From NCBI RefSeq assembly GCF_028476545.1, contig NW_026731650.1, positions 1 through 64,000 of the forward strand: a stretch of DNA of 64,000 nt, given 5' to 3'. Within the stretch, counting starts at the first letter, position 1. Each line of letters starts with the position of its first letter. Below, piece by piece: positions 48,729 to 60,400 of the stretch. Source of the stretch: Physella acuta. Lineage: Eukaryota > Mollusca > Gastropoda > Physidae. Made by a program: the position numbers and the translations under genes. Under the pieces are notes generated by a model, which was not told where the DNA came from, ran no database searches, and worked only from the letters and a program-made list of their open reading frames with translations.

Positions 48729-49005
48729 CAGTGGCGTAGCGAGGTTGGGTGTCACCCGGTGCAGCACTTAATGGTGTCACTCCCTAGAGGTGTAGCGACA
48801 AACTTTGAATTTTTTATTTGCCCCGCATCCCCCCTCAAACTTTCGATATGCACCTCTTAAAAGACTATTTAACACTCGAATTAATCACTTAAGTGGAATT
48901 ATCATTTTTCTCTATATATTTTGCAATTTTTTGCCTTGGTGTCACCCCCCTAAATGGTGTCACCCGGTGTGGTCCACATCCCCCGCCCCCCTCGCTACGC
49001 CTCTG
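48729..49005. mobile_element. hAT-type MITE, CAGTGGCGTAGCG family
   Basis: Ends CAGTGGCGTAGCGAGG and CCTCGCTACGCCTCTG. Target duplication GTCACAGC / GTCACATC (seven of eight). The body has GGTGTCACCCGGTG near both ends. Confidence 0.85.
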
Positions 49006-49640
49006 GTCACATCTAACCATCCAACAACTGTCACAGCTAACCGCCCCATTCAACAACTGTCACAGCTAACCACCCCATCCAACAACTGTCACAGCTAACC
49101 ACCCCATCCAACAACTGTCACAGCTAACCACCCCATCCAACAACTGTCACAGCTAACCACCCCATCCAACAACTGTCACAGCTAACCACCCCATCCAACA
49201 ACTGTCACAGCTAACCGCCCCATCCAACAACCATCACAGCTAACCGCCCAATGCAACAACCATCACAGCTAACCACCCCGTCCAACAACTGTCACAGCTA
49301 ACCGCCCCATCCAACAATTGTCACAGCTAACCGCCCCATCCAACAACTGTCACAGCTAACCGCCCCATCCAACAACTGTCACAGCTAACCGCCCCATCCA
49401 ACAACTGTCACAGCTAACCGCCCCATCCAACAACTGTCACAGCTAACCGCCCCATCCAACAACTGTCACAGCTAACCGCCCCATGCAACAACCATCACAG
49501 CTAACCGCCCCATGTACTCACAGCTAACCGCCCCATCCAACAACCATCACAGCTAACCGCCCCATGCAACAACCATCACAGCTAACCGCCCCATCCAGCA
49601 ACTGTCACAGCTAATATCATCATCCATCTGTCACAGCTAA
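49006..49640. repeat. minisatellite, 29 bp x about 20
   Basis: Units of CACAGCTAACCGCCCCATCC plus AACAACTGT. The neighbouring MITE's target duplication matches this unit, so the MITE appears to have inserted at the array edge. Confidence 0.95.
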
Positions 49641-49794
49641 CCATCCAATCCAGTAACATTGCTGTATGTGTGTGACCTTGAACCATTTGACCTGTGACCT
49701 TCTGACATCTGACCTAGCAATAGTTAAGGTCACAGACTTGCTGTTCCTCATGTAATAAACCAGGTTGATCACATCTTTGTTTTGTTGTTATGTC

Positions 49795-50225
49795 AAAGTC
49801 AAGTACATGACTTAATTACATGACTTAATGGCAAACTGATCATACATTCAGTCAAATACATGACTTAATGGCAAACTGATCAAACATTCAGTCAAGTACA
49901 TGACTTCAGTGGCAAACTGATCAAACATTCAGTCAAGTACATGACTTTAGTACATTCAGTCAAGTACATGACTTCAGTGGCAAACTGATCATACATTAAG
50001 TCAAGTACATGACTTAATTACATGACTTAATGGCAAACTGATCAAACATCCAGTCAATTACATGACTTCAGTGGCAAACTGATCAAACATTAAGTCAAGT
50101 ACATGACTTAATGGCAAACTGATCAAACATTCAGTCAAGTACATGACTTAATGGCAAACTGATCAAACATTCAGTCAAGTACATGACTTAATGGCAAACT
50201 GATCATACATCCAGTCAAATACATG
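49795..50225. repeat. minisatellite, about 40 bp x 10
   Basis: Units of TACATGACTTAATGGCAAAC plus TGATCAAACATTCAGTCAAG, some truncated. Confidence 0.92.
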
Positions 50226-50752
50226 ACAGCAACTGTAAGTACAGATTTCGACCAAAGAAGGTAGCCTATACTATAACAAAAGAAAACAATTAGTATAAGT
50301 TTCGAAACATTAACATTTTCAGGTATCTATAATGCAAGTAATTTATTTAAATGATTCATTTCATTAACAAGAAATTAATTGTCATTACCATTCAACAAAT
50401 ACATTTGGTTCTGTAAGTCGTTTGGTAGATTACACCACAGTGAACATAAGGTTTAAGGTTAGAGTAATACCTAGACCATCTCTGTTAAGATCTAGTTGGT
50501 GGTTTTTAAAAAAAATACATTTGACTATAATTACCTAATTAATAAAATAGGCAAATTTAAATTATTTAAAAAAAAAAACCCAAGTCAACAGTAAAGACAG
50601 ACACACTACATACAATATCTACCAGTCTCTTCTATCCATTACGTGTTTGACATGGTTATAAAAAATAAGTTAACATGAATCATACATAGCTATTACTCTT
50701 ATGATACCAAAGTTAGCTGCAGACGTCTTGAAATACTGCAGAAAAACTTTAT
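50226..50752. other. no gene seen
   Basis: AT-rich spacer. Confidence 0.4.
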
Positions 50753-51233
50753 TATGGGTGGTCCATAAATGATGTCCCACTCCTAGAGGGGGGGGGGTCG
50801 AACTTTTATGAGGAGGGGTAAGAAACCATTGCTTAATTTTTTTTTAAATTTAAAAAGGGAAACAGAATTTAACCAGGTATTTCAATTTTCAAAATACTGT
50901 TTATAATAAATCGATGAAAATCAATTTATCTAATACGGTTTCAGTTTGCTAAAATAAATTAGTGATTTTCGGTAAACATCATAGTTAGCTAACACCAGTT
51001 AACAATAACATCGGGTAGTAATAAATTATTAAGTTTCCCATGCAAAGGGAAAGAACCAAATTAATTTTCATAAAATTAGTGTAGCCTGGTTACATCCCCT
51101 TAAGCATGTAAAACAAAATTTAATAACGGCAGCTGAAGTTTGACTTTGCTTTAGGGAGAAGCCTGGCCTCTCTTTACATTGATGGGAGAAGGTAAAATTC
51201 GGCCAAATAGCTTGACGTCGTTTATGTACGATT
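50753..51233. mobile_element. palindromic element, GTCCATAAATGACGTCA family, old copy
   Basis: Left end GTGGTCCATAAATGATGTCC and right end CTTGACGTCGTTTATGTACG are diverged inverted repeats like those at 15181-15788. No ORF. Confidence 0.5.
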
Positions 51234-51713
51234 CCTTGAAGTTATGAACCCACGACCCGAAAAATATATTTGAAAAACCATAATGGAAGATCATATAGGG
51301 GACATAAGTCCGTCATATTGAGACATCGTCGCAAACTGCTCCCACAATAAATATATTAAAAAAAAAAACAGCAATAATTTTAAAAACATACATTTTCATA
51401 ATTAATAGCTTTTTTAATAATATAATTATAATGCTTTGGGATTGGTTGTTGTTTTTTTTTAAAGATTAATGCATGTGGAGACATAGTAAAAAGATCAACG
51501 GTCGACTCAGTTAAATCTACAATGGGTACTTATCCATGGCATTATACCTCTTCTTTCTGCAGTACAATCTTATCCCTAAAAGACATTGGTCTAAAATAGA
51601 CACCTTTTAATTTTCTATCACTGGTCTTAAATTGACTAATGTTTTAATTTTCTTTTATTAATCTAAAAAAAAACAACATTTAAATTTTTCATTTTCTTTC
51701 ATTGGTCTCAAAT
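51234..51713. other. no gene seen
   Basis: AT-rich spacer. Confidence 0.4.
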
Positions 51714-51953
51714 CAGAGGCGTAACGACCCTTCCTGGCGCCCGGGGACAAACTTTCAATTTGGCGCCCCCCTCGAGAGCAAATTTTCGATTTGCACCCAC
51801 CCCCTTAAACTTTCGATTTGCACCCCCCCCCCTCCTCAAACTATTTATAATGCAAAAATGCAGCAAAAATGACATTTTAATTTGTTTTTACAACCCATTT
51901 TAGCGCCCCCTAAGGTACCCCCCTGCGCCCCCCCCCCCATCGCTACGCCTCTG
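51714..51953 (+). mobile_element. hAT-type MITE, CAGAGGCGTAGCG family
   Basis: Starts CAGAGGCGTAACGACCC and ends ATCGCTACGCCTCTG, with a perfect 8-bp target duplication TCTCAAAT on both sides. Confidence 0.92.
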
Positions 51954-52569
51954 TCTCAAATAGACATATTTTAATATATTTTCCGTTCGCGACACAAAGA
52001 AAAGCTTAACCTCGAGACCTAATGACGAGGCCATGGGTGTAGGCGTGCCATCAAGTTGTGTATAGAATAAACGGTCTTTCACATTCTTAATCGTCAAATA
52101 CATCACATAAATATATCACATAAACCTGGGTTGAGATTTTGATTAGGGAGAGGTTTGTGATTGTGTGTAGCATAAAAGTTCAGATTTATGATTGTGTGTA
52201 GCATTAGAATTAAAGTTCGTTTTATTTAACATCGATACTAACAAGGTGATGATTGTATGGCTAGTTAAAAAGTACCGCAATATGCAAATACAGCTATAGG
52301 TAATACATTTTGTACAATAGACATCAATACTTAAAGAATGATAAAAAGAATGGGGTGATAATTGGTACATGACTTGTTTTGTTAAAAAACGTTAGGCACA
52401 CAATTTGTTTTGTTGTTGTAGCTTGACCTACAAGTCAAGTTTGAAAAAAATCGGCTCGGTAGAAGTGGGTCAAATTTTGCTCGTACGATTCCACCCGTTG
52501 CGACTAATAGAAATAAAGTTTTAACCAAAGCTTGCAACAATATAGCATTGGCATAGTGTGGAGTAGCAA
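51954..52569. other. no gene seen
   Basis: Spacer, possibly downstream of the minus-strand CPES-like gene. Confidence 0.4.
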
Positions 52570-52845
52570 TAAATACTGAGACTAGTTAACCAAAGTTAAC
52601 ATTGGGACTAGTTAACCAAAGTTAACATTGGGACTAGTTAACCAAAGTTAACATTGGGACTAGTTAACCAAAGTTAACATTGGGACTAGTTAACCAAAGT
52701 TAACATTGGGACTAGTTAACCAAAGTTAACAGTTGGGCTAGTTAACCAAAGTTAACATTGAGACTAGTTAACCAAAGTTAACATTGGGACTAGTTAACCA
52801 AAGTTAACATTGAGACTAGTTAACCAAAGTTAACATTGATCAAAT
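52570..52845. repeat. minisatellite, 26 bp x about 11
   Basis: Units of GGGACTAGTTAACCAAAGTT plus AACATT. The TTAACCAAAGTTAA core is palindromic apart from two central bases. Confidence 0.95.
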
Positions 52846-53280
52846 AAAACAATGTACACCGTGATCTGAATGTCAGATTAATAAATTCATGCACTAAAAT
52901 ATGCATCACAACCAATAGAAAGTCAATATTACTGTAAACTCATCACATGAAAACAATATAAAACATAACGTTAGTCTATATGTCATATATCACATAGCAA
53001 ATAGAATCACAATTCACTTAATGATCAGAAACATTAAACAGCGAATAGGCCTATATCAGTAACAATAGTAACATCACAAGGCGGGGTGCGTACGGCACCC
53101 GTGACACCCGACCTAGGGACGCCACTAAATAGAATCAAATAATTGGTGGAGCAAACATTCACTGGGTAGCCGTTGCTCTCCAAGATGACGAGGTTTAAAT
53201 GCCAGCGTTCAAAATGTCATGATGTTCTAAATGTCATCTGGTCACTGACACTCCAATGTCATGTCGATGGTGTCCATGGA
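52846..53280 (-). other. presumed 3' UTR region of CPES-like gene
   Basis: Lies just after the stop codon of the minus-strand CPES-like gene. At 53070-53116 a fragment (GACACCCGACCTAGGGACGC) resembles the CAGTGGCGTAGCG MITE family. Confidence 0.35.
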
Positions 53281-53375
53281 TCATAAATGAAGCTGGACGC
53301 GGATCTGCATAAATTATTAAATAAATTATGTCAGTCTTCATCAAAATGAGCTACCCAAATGCTGTTAAATGGGGC

Positions 53376-53415
<40 letters not shown>

Positions 53416-54852
53416 CAAAATGATACATCTGTGGATTCAAGTTTATTCGGGCATGGCTTTAAACAAAGGCCGATTCTGCGGTCTTTGATCTCACAATGCT
53501 TCTTCAGATTTCGAACAAAAACCTAATTTTTTTGCTGCTTCAGATTTCGAACAAAAACCTAATTTATTTGCTGCTTCAGATTTCGAACAAAAACCTAATT
53601 TATTTGCTGCTTCAGATTTCGAACAAAAACCTAATTTATTTGCTGCTTCAGATTTCGAACAAAAACCTAATTTATTGGCTGCTTCAGATTTCGAACAAAA
53701 ACCTAGTTTATTGGCTGCTTCAGATTTCGAACAAAAACCTAATTTATTTGCTGCTTCAGATTTCGAACAAAAACCTAATTTATTTGCTGCTTCAGATTTC
53801 GAACAAAAACCTAATTTATTTGCTGCTTCAGATTTCGAACAAAAACCTACTTTATTGGCTGCTTCAGATTTCGAACAAAAACCTAATTTATTTGCAGCTT
53901 CAGATTTCGAACAAAACCTAGTTTATTTTCTGCCTTAGATTTTGAACAAAAACCTAGTTTATTTGTTGCTTCAGACTTCGAACAAAGCCTAGTTTATTAA
54001 CTGCTTCAGACTTCGAACAAAGCCTAGTTTATTAACTGCTTCAGACTTCGAACAAAAACCTAGTTTACTTGCTGCTTAGACTTCGAACAAAATATAGTTT
54101 AATGTTTCCCGTGTACTCACGTGACTTATGTACAGGACTGTGATGACGTAGAGGGGAAGGGTCAAGGCTAGCAGGATCCACTGGCTGTAGCGCAGAAAAT
54201 CCTAAAACAGGAAGTAGAAAGGTCAATGATGGTCAATGTTAGGTCAATGAGATTCACATAAAACGACATTCCCCCAGAGGCGTAGCGACCCTTCCCGGCG
54301 CCCGGGGACAAACTTTTGATTTGCACCACCCCCTCTCAAACTTTCAATTTGTTTTTCCAACCCATTTTGGCGCCCCCCCCCCATTAGGTCGGCGCCCGGA
54401 AACATATGCCCCCCCCCCCTCGCTACGCCACTGCATTCCCCACACACTACGAGTTTTTACACTGTCAATATAATCAGACAGTGCACCACATACGACATAC
54501 CCCACGAAGCACCTACAGAGTTTCTTCCAGGCATCTCTTCGGGGGGGCGAAGCCCCCCCGAAAATTTTTTACCGCCCCCCCGAACGAAATGAAATTTATA
54601 TAATTTATATAGAAAATATATACTTTTAACAGTGTCCGCCCCCCCGAAGAAAGTTTACCGCCCCCCCCCCCGAAGATTTCAAGTGCCCCCCCCGGAGAAA
54701 AAAGTCTGGAAGAAACACTGAGCACCTACCATAACTTTATCCATATACAGGGCTATCTGCATGTAGGTCTGCACCGTTTGGCCGCTGATAAACCTCCAGA
54801 AGCAGAAGATGACCATGGTCGCCATGTTGTGGCTCAATTTGAACTGGAGAGC
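53281..54852 (-). CDS. second CPES-like gene, C-terminal exons (partial)
   Basis: Paralogue of the CPES gene, on the opposite strand and tail to tail with it. Exons in transcript order: 54730-54852 (ALQFKLSHNMATMVIFCFWR ..., 41 codons), 54121-54201 (DFLRYSQWILLALTLPLYVI ..., 27 codons), 53281-53304 (IRVQLHL, stop). Lengths of 123, 81 and 24 nt and phase 0 throughout match the last three exons of the plus-strand gene, and residues align (LQF-L-H; WR; FL-Y-Q-ILL; LY-S/RH). Splice sites are intact: GTAGGT, GTGAGT, and acceptors GCGCAG, TTTTAG, ATGCAG. The catalytic exon is not found up to 64000, so either the intron exceeds 9 kb and holds the hAT satellite, or the gene is truncated. Family call firm, completeness unknown. 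Confidence 0.85.
53378..53412. repeat. TA microsatellite
   Basis: Pure AT alternation in the last intron of the CPES-like gene. Confidence 0.9.
53495..54110. repeat. minisatellite, 36 bp x about 16, in last CPES-like intron
   Basis: Units of TTCAGATTTCGAACAAAAAC plus CTAATTTATTTGCTGC, more diverged at the right. Open frames reading SNKNLIYLLLQI are repeat artefacts. Confidence 0.95.
54275..54433 (+). mobile_element. hAT-type MITE, CAGAGGCGTAGCG family
   Basis: Ends CAGAGGCGTAGCGACCC and CCTCGCTACGCCACTG. Perfect 8-bp target duplication CATTCCCC on both sides. It lies in the intron between the 81-nt and 123-nt exons. Confidence 0.93.
54516..54720. mobile_element. MITE, GTTTCTTCC family, best copy
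   Basis: TIRs CAGAGTTTCTTCCAGGC and GTCTGGAAGAAACACTG. Perfect 8-bp target duplication AGCACCTA (54508-54515 and 54721-54728), hence hAT-type. The right duplication overlaps the splice donor of the neighbouring CPES-like exon. It is the reference copy for the eroded copies elsewhere. Confidence 0.93.
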
Positions 54853-56437
54853 CTGCGCAACAATAACAAGATTTTCATTGGGTGTTTCACGTGAGGTGCT
54901 GGCAGGGATGTATTGGGGGCGTGGTTAAGGGTGTTATGTAAGGCGCCTTCCAGGATTTCGTGTGAGGTGTATTTAGGAATTTTGTGAGAGGTGTCTTTAC
55001 AACACGGGTTTCCAAATTAGGAGGCCAGCCTTTCTGGGGAGGCGCGGGGTGGTAGTGGAGGCGCGAAAAGTTAAACAAATGTACAAAAAAAAAACACAGC
55101 AGATAGATCTATTACATGTATTACAGTTGTAAGCCGTACAATATTTGTTCTTTCTGGGTTTTCGTTATTGAGCGTGACTATTTTCCCCGACAATCGTGAA
55201 GACATCCGTGAACACAACTCAGCCCCCCACACCTCACCCCCCCCACCTCCACACACACCTCAGCCCCCCCCCCCCCCCACCACACACACACACACATCAG
55301 TCTTAACAACTCAATCACAACTCATTCACTGTCGCTAATGATTTCTTTTCCCGTTATTTTGTATTTGTATTAATTTTAATGACTGATATAAAAACCCATC
55401 GGAAATGAATTAGCTGGATTGGAAGTAGATCAAACTTGAGTTACAAGATTTCACGTCAAACCCACTCATAGACAATTTCAAGTAAGTAAAAGCTTGTATA
55501 GAACTAAAACAGTTGATGTCATTCTACATTGAACATTACATGTAATAGTTACTTCCCTTCTTGATATCTAAATAACAAAGGGGTATTAATTATTTCTAAA
55601 CTTCTCAATGGTTTAAAACTACATAGAAATTTAAACATTTAAAAAATGAAAGAAAATTTATATTTAGTTATTATACAAAATTTACTATTTTAATTTCAGT
55701 TGTTACTTTTTTAGATCTTAAGTACCACAAATACTATTTGACTCTAGTTTAAAAAAAACTAAAACGACAAATAAGATAAAATACTTATTTTTATACAATA
55801 TTGACGATTCGGTCATAGTACTGTTCCCCGACGTTTGATATCCTTATGTTATTATCCCAGTTTTGTTGTATATTGATTCATATTTTGTCATTGCTGAAAT
55901 TGATTCAGTCTAGCATCAGATCCTATGTAAATTGTGGTTATTTGTTGTATTTAACCCCATATAATTGTTTCTCCTTTGGTTTTTTTTTTTTTGTAGGCTA
56001 CATATCAAACTTAGCTCCATCGTATATTTGCCATTATGTAAATAATTAATACCTTATCACTTGTATGTAAATTTTGTTACAGTAAAATTCCTGATTGTGA
56101 TTGCTTCTACAGACTAAGACATTCACAAACATGTTGTAATTTGTTTTATTGAAAAAAAAAGTATTTAAAAATATGTTTTTTAATTAATAACCAACAATAA
56201 TACTTCACTATTTGCCATTTCTAATGTATTTGACATTGTGAAACGCATTTCTTTTCCTTGTTTGTAAATATTTAAACCATGTTGAAGTTAACATTTTAAA
56301 ATGGAAAATAAAATTATTTAAAAAAAAATCTTTTGAATAATTTACCAGCAGTGCCATTTGGATGTAACTAAAAAAAACATTCCTTGATTTTAAATGATTC
56401 ATGATATCCAAAGGACGAAACTATACAGATGTATAGC
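54853..56437 (-). other. putative intron of CPES-like gene
   Basis: AT-rich with a C-rich block near 55220-55300. No exon is found. Confidence 0.4.
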
Positions 56438-57204
56438 CAGGGGCGGAACTACAGTGCCGCCAGACCCCGCAATGCGGTGGGGCCCACGCCATTTAGGGGC
56501 CCTTAGCCGACCACAATATTTTTTTTTATTATTAACAAAATACTTATTATCTTGCATTTTTGACCTGATGGTTGTTTTGTAAAAAGATTCCTGTTGCCGC
56601 GGTTGGATTATCTTTCTTTTATAGACACCACCCACGCTCTTGTATATTCTTTTTCCCTTTGTTTTTAAAGCCGAGTCCTCTTTCTCCTACAATCAAACTT
56701 ATCAAAGTTAAGCAAACGTTCAAACCACTTCCATGACATAACTCCCTTTTTTAAATAGTCAAATAGGGGTGCTCATAAGCTCCTTTTAATAGATTTGTTC
56801 AAAACAAAATAAAAAGCAATTACTTCTCTTAATTATTATTTTATAATAAATTACTTACTAAAGAATGACATTGTATATAAAGGAATGTATTTAAAATTAA
56901 TAATATAAATACAAAAAAAAACATAAAATAAACATAACACGAGACACCATTACTTATACAAAGCTTTCATGTTTTATATTCTCTTGACCACCCAGATGTT
57001 ATGAGGTCTTGTAGCCGAGATAAAAAGTAAAAAAAAAAAAATTCAAAATTAGCAAAAAAAAAAAAAAAACCAGACTTATGCACTTACTCATATGACATGA
57101 TGTAATTTGTTTTAATTGAAAAAAAAATATTTATTTTTCAAAATCCTAACAGGCAAGCAATCAATGAGTATCCCATGTTCGTATTTTGTGTTTGTTGGCC
57201 CCCC

Positions 57205-57206
<2 letters not shown>

Positions 57207-57291
<85 letters not shown>
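57207..57291. repeat. TA microsatellite at left of satellite insert
   Basis: About 42 TA repeats. The matching shorter TA tract at 63899-63912 marks the right side of the insert. GGCCCCCC to the left and GGAGGGCC beyond the right tract form a short inverted repeat around them. Confidence 0.92.
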
Positions 57292-57294
<3 letters not shown>

Positions 57295-57457
57295 CAAAGT
57301 GGTCAAGTGCCCGATAGGGCACTTCCCGGCGCCGCAGGCGCGTCAAATTTGGCACGATGGTGCCTTCGGGCAATAGAACACGAAGGCCGGTGACGGTTGG
57401 CCGAAAAGTCTACGGAGAAGGGGTCAAAACTGACCTCGACTGACCGGCGCCTTATAT
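57292..57457. other. hairpin-rich left flank of the satellite
   Basis: Contains a perfect hairpin AAGTGCCC-GATA-GGGCACTT (57305-57324), then GGCGCC-GCA-GGCGC, then TGCC-TTCG-GGCA (57361-57372). GC-rich in an AT-rich setting. Its right half is a diverged satellite unit (GGTCAAAACTGACC). Confidence 0.7.
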
Positions 57458-60400
57458 GGGCTATATTACGAAAAAAAAATTCCTCCGACGACCCCCCTTG
57501 AAATTTTGTGAGGTGGTAGGAGAACACCTTGGGGTGTCACAAAAAACTCGCCATGTCCGGGAAAAATCGGGAAATGGGTCAAAACTGACCAGTCGTATTT
57601 CCCTATATAATCTTTGTATTTTATGGGAAAAACAGAGGGTCATTTCAAAACGGATTTTAGGGCACTTACCCTGTTTACATCTGGCTAATTTTTGACATGT
57701 TTATAGGTAAATGGCTTGACCGTAGGGCTGACCTGTCGGTCTTACTCAAAGCCCTCGACGAGGGCTAAAAAGTGACCGCGAGTGAAATTCTCTTTATATG
57801 AGCTCTATTACGAAAAAAAATTTCCTCCGACGACCCCCCTTGATATTTTGTGAGGTGGTAGGAGAACGCCTTGGGGTGTCACAAAAAACTCGCCATGTCC
57901 GGGAAAAATCGGGAAATGGGTCAAAACTGACCAGTCGTATTTCCCTATATAATCTTTGTATTTTATGGGGAAAACAGAGGGTCATTTCAAAACGGATTTT
58001 AAGGCACTTACCCTATTTACATCTGGCTAAGTTTTGGCATGCTTATAGGTAAATGGCTTGGCCGTAGGGCGGACCTGTCGGTTTGACTCAAAGCACTCGA
58101 CGAGGGCTAAAAAGTGACCGCGAGTGAAATTCTCTTTATATGAGCTCTATTACGAAAAAAAATTTCCTCCGACGACCCCCCTTGAAATTTTGTGAGGTGG
58201 TAGGAGAACACCTTGGGGTGTCACAAAAAACTCGGCATATCTGGGAAAACTTCGTAAAGGGGTCAAAACTGACCAGTTGTATTTCCCTATATAATCTTTG
58301 TATTTTATGGGAAAAACAGAGGGTCATTTCAAAACGGATTTTAGGGCACTTACCCTCTTTACATCTGGCTAATTTTTGGCATGTTTATAGGAAAATGGCT
58401 TGACCGTAGGGCAGACCTGTCGGTCTCACTCAAAGCCCTCGACGAGGGCTAAAAAGTGACCGCGAGTGAAATTCTCTTTATATGAGCTCTATTACGAAAA
58501 AAAATTTCCTCCGACGACCCCCCTTGATATTTTGTGAGGTGGTAGGAGAACGCCTTAGGGTGTCACAAAAAACTCGGCATATCTGGGAAAACTTCGTAAA
58601 GGGGTCAAAACTGACCAGTTGTATTTCCCTATATAATCTTTGTATTTTATGGGAAAAACAGAGGGTCATTTCAACGCAGACTTTAGGGTACTAAAGCTCA
58701 GTATATCTGGCTAATTTTTTGCATGCTCCTAGGTCAATGGCTTGACCTTTAGGGAAAACTGTCGGTTACACTCAAAGCCCTCGAAGAGGGCTAAAAAGTG
58801 ACCGCGAGTGAAATTCTCTTTATATGAGCTCTATTACGAAAAAAATTTTCCTCCGACGACCCCCCTTGATATTTTGTGAGGTGGTAGAAGAACACCTAGG
58901 AGTGTCACAAAAAACTCGGCATATCTGGGAAAACTTCGTAAAGCGGTCAAAACTGACCAGTTGTATTTCCCTATATAATCTTTGTATTTTATGGGAAAAA
59001 CAGAGGGTCATTTCAACGCAGACTTTAGGGTACTTAAGCTCAGTATATCTGGCTAATTTTTTGCATGCTCCTAGGTCAATGGCTTGACCTTTAGGGAAAA
59101 CTGTCGGTTACACTCAAAGCCCTCGACGAGGGCTAAAAAGTGACCGCGAGTGAAATTCTCTTTATATGAGCTCTATTACGAAAAAAAATTTCCTCCGACG
59201 ACCCCCCTTGAAATTTTGTGAGGTGGTAGGAGAACACCTTGGGGTGTCACAAAAAACTCGGCATATCTGGGAAAACTTCGTAAAGGGGTCAAAACTGACC
59301 AGTTGTATTTCCCTATATAATCTTTGTATTTTATGGGAAAAACAGAGGGTCATTTCAACGCAGACTTTAGGGTACTTAAGCTCAGTATATCTGGCTAATT
59401 TTTTGCATGCTCCTAGGTCAATGGCTTGACCTTTAGGGAAAACTGTCGGTTACACTCAAAGCCCTCGACGAGGGCTAAAAAGTGACCGCGAGTGAAATTC
59501 TCTTTATATGAGCTCTATTACGAAAAAAAATTTCCTCCGACGACCCCCCTTGAAATTTTGTGAGGTGGTAGGAGAACACCTTGGGGTGTCACAAAAAACT
59601 CGGCATATCTGGGAAAACTTCGTAAAGGGGTCAAAACTGACCAGTTGTATTTCCCTATATAATCTTTGTATTTTATGGGAAAAACAGAGGGTCATTTCAA
59701 AACGGATTTTAGGGCACTTACCCTCTTTACATCTGGCTAATTTTTGGCATGTTTATAGGAAAATGGCTTGACCGTAGGGCAGACCTGTCGGTCTCACTCA
59801 AAGCCCTCGACGAGGGCTAAAAAGTGACCGCGAGTGAAATTCTCTTTATATGAGCTCTATTACGAAAAAAAATTTCCTCCGACGACCCCCCTTGATATTT
59901 TGTGAGGTGGTAGGAGAACGCCTTAGGGTGTCACAAAAAACTCGGCATATCTGGGAAAACTTCGTAAAGGGGTCAAAACTGACCAGTTGTATTTCCCTAT
60001 ATAATCTTTGTATTTTATGGGAAAAACAGAGGGTCATTTCAACGCAGACTTTAGGGTACTAAAGCTCAGTATATCTGGCTAATTTTTTGCATGCTCCTAG
60101 GTAAATGGCTTGACCTTTAGGGAAAACTGTCGGTTACACTCAAAGCCCTCGACGAGGGCTAAAAAGTGACCGCGAGTGAAATTCTCTTTATATGAGCTCT
60201 ATTACGAAAAAAAATTTCCTCCGACGACCCCCCTTGATATTTTGTGAGGTGGTAGAAGAACACCTAGGGGTTTCATAAAAAACTCGGCAATTCTGGGAAA
60301 ACTTCGTAAAGCGGTCAAAACTGACCAGTTGTATTTCCCTATATAATCTTTGTATTTTATGGGAAAAACAGAGGGTCATTTCAACGCAGACTTTAGGGTA

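Noticed and set aside
53012-53122. Possible small element flanked by AATAGAATC repeats
   Set aside because: Only the right end resembles a known MITE family here and no left terminus is visible; too weak to call.
57112-57393. ORFs rich in alternating Ile-Tyr
   Set aside because: Direct translation of (TA)n.
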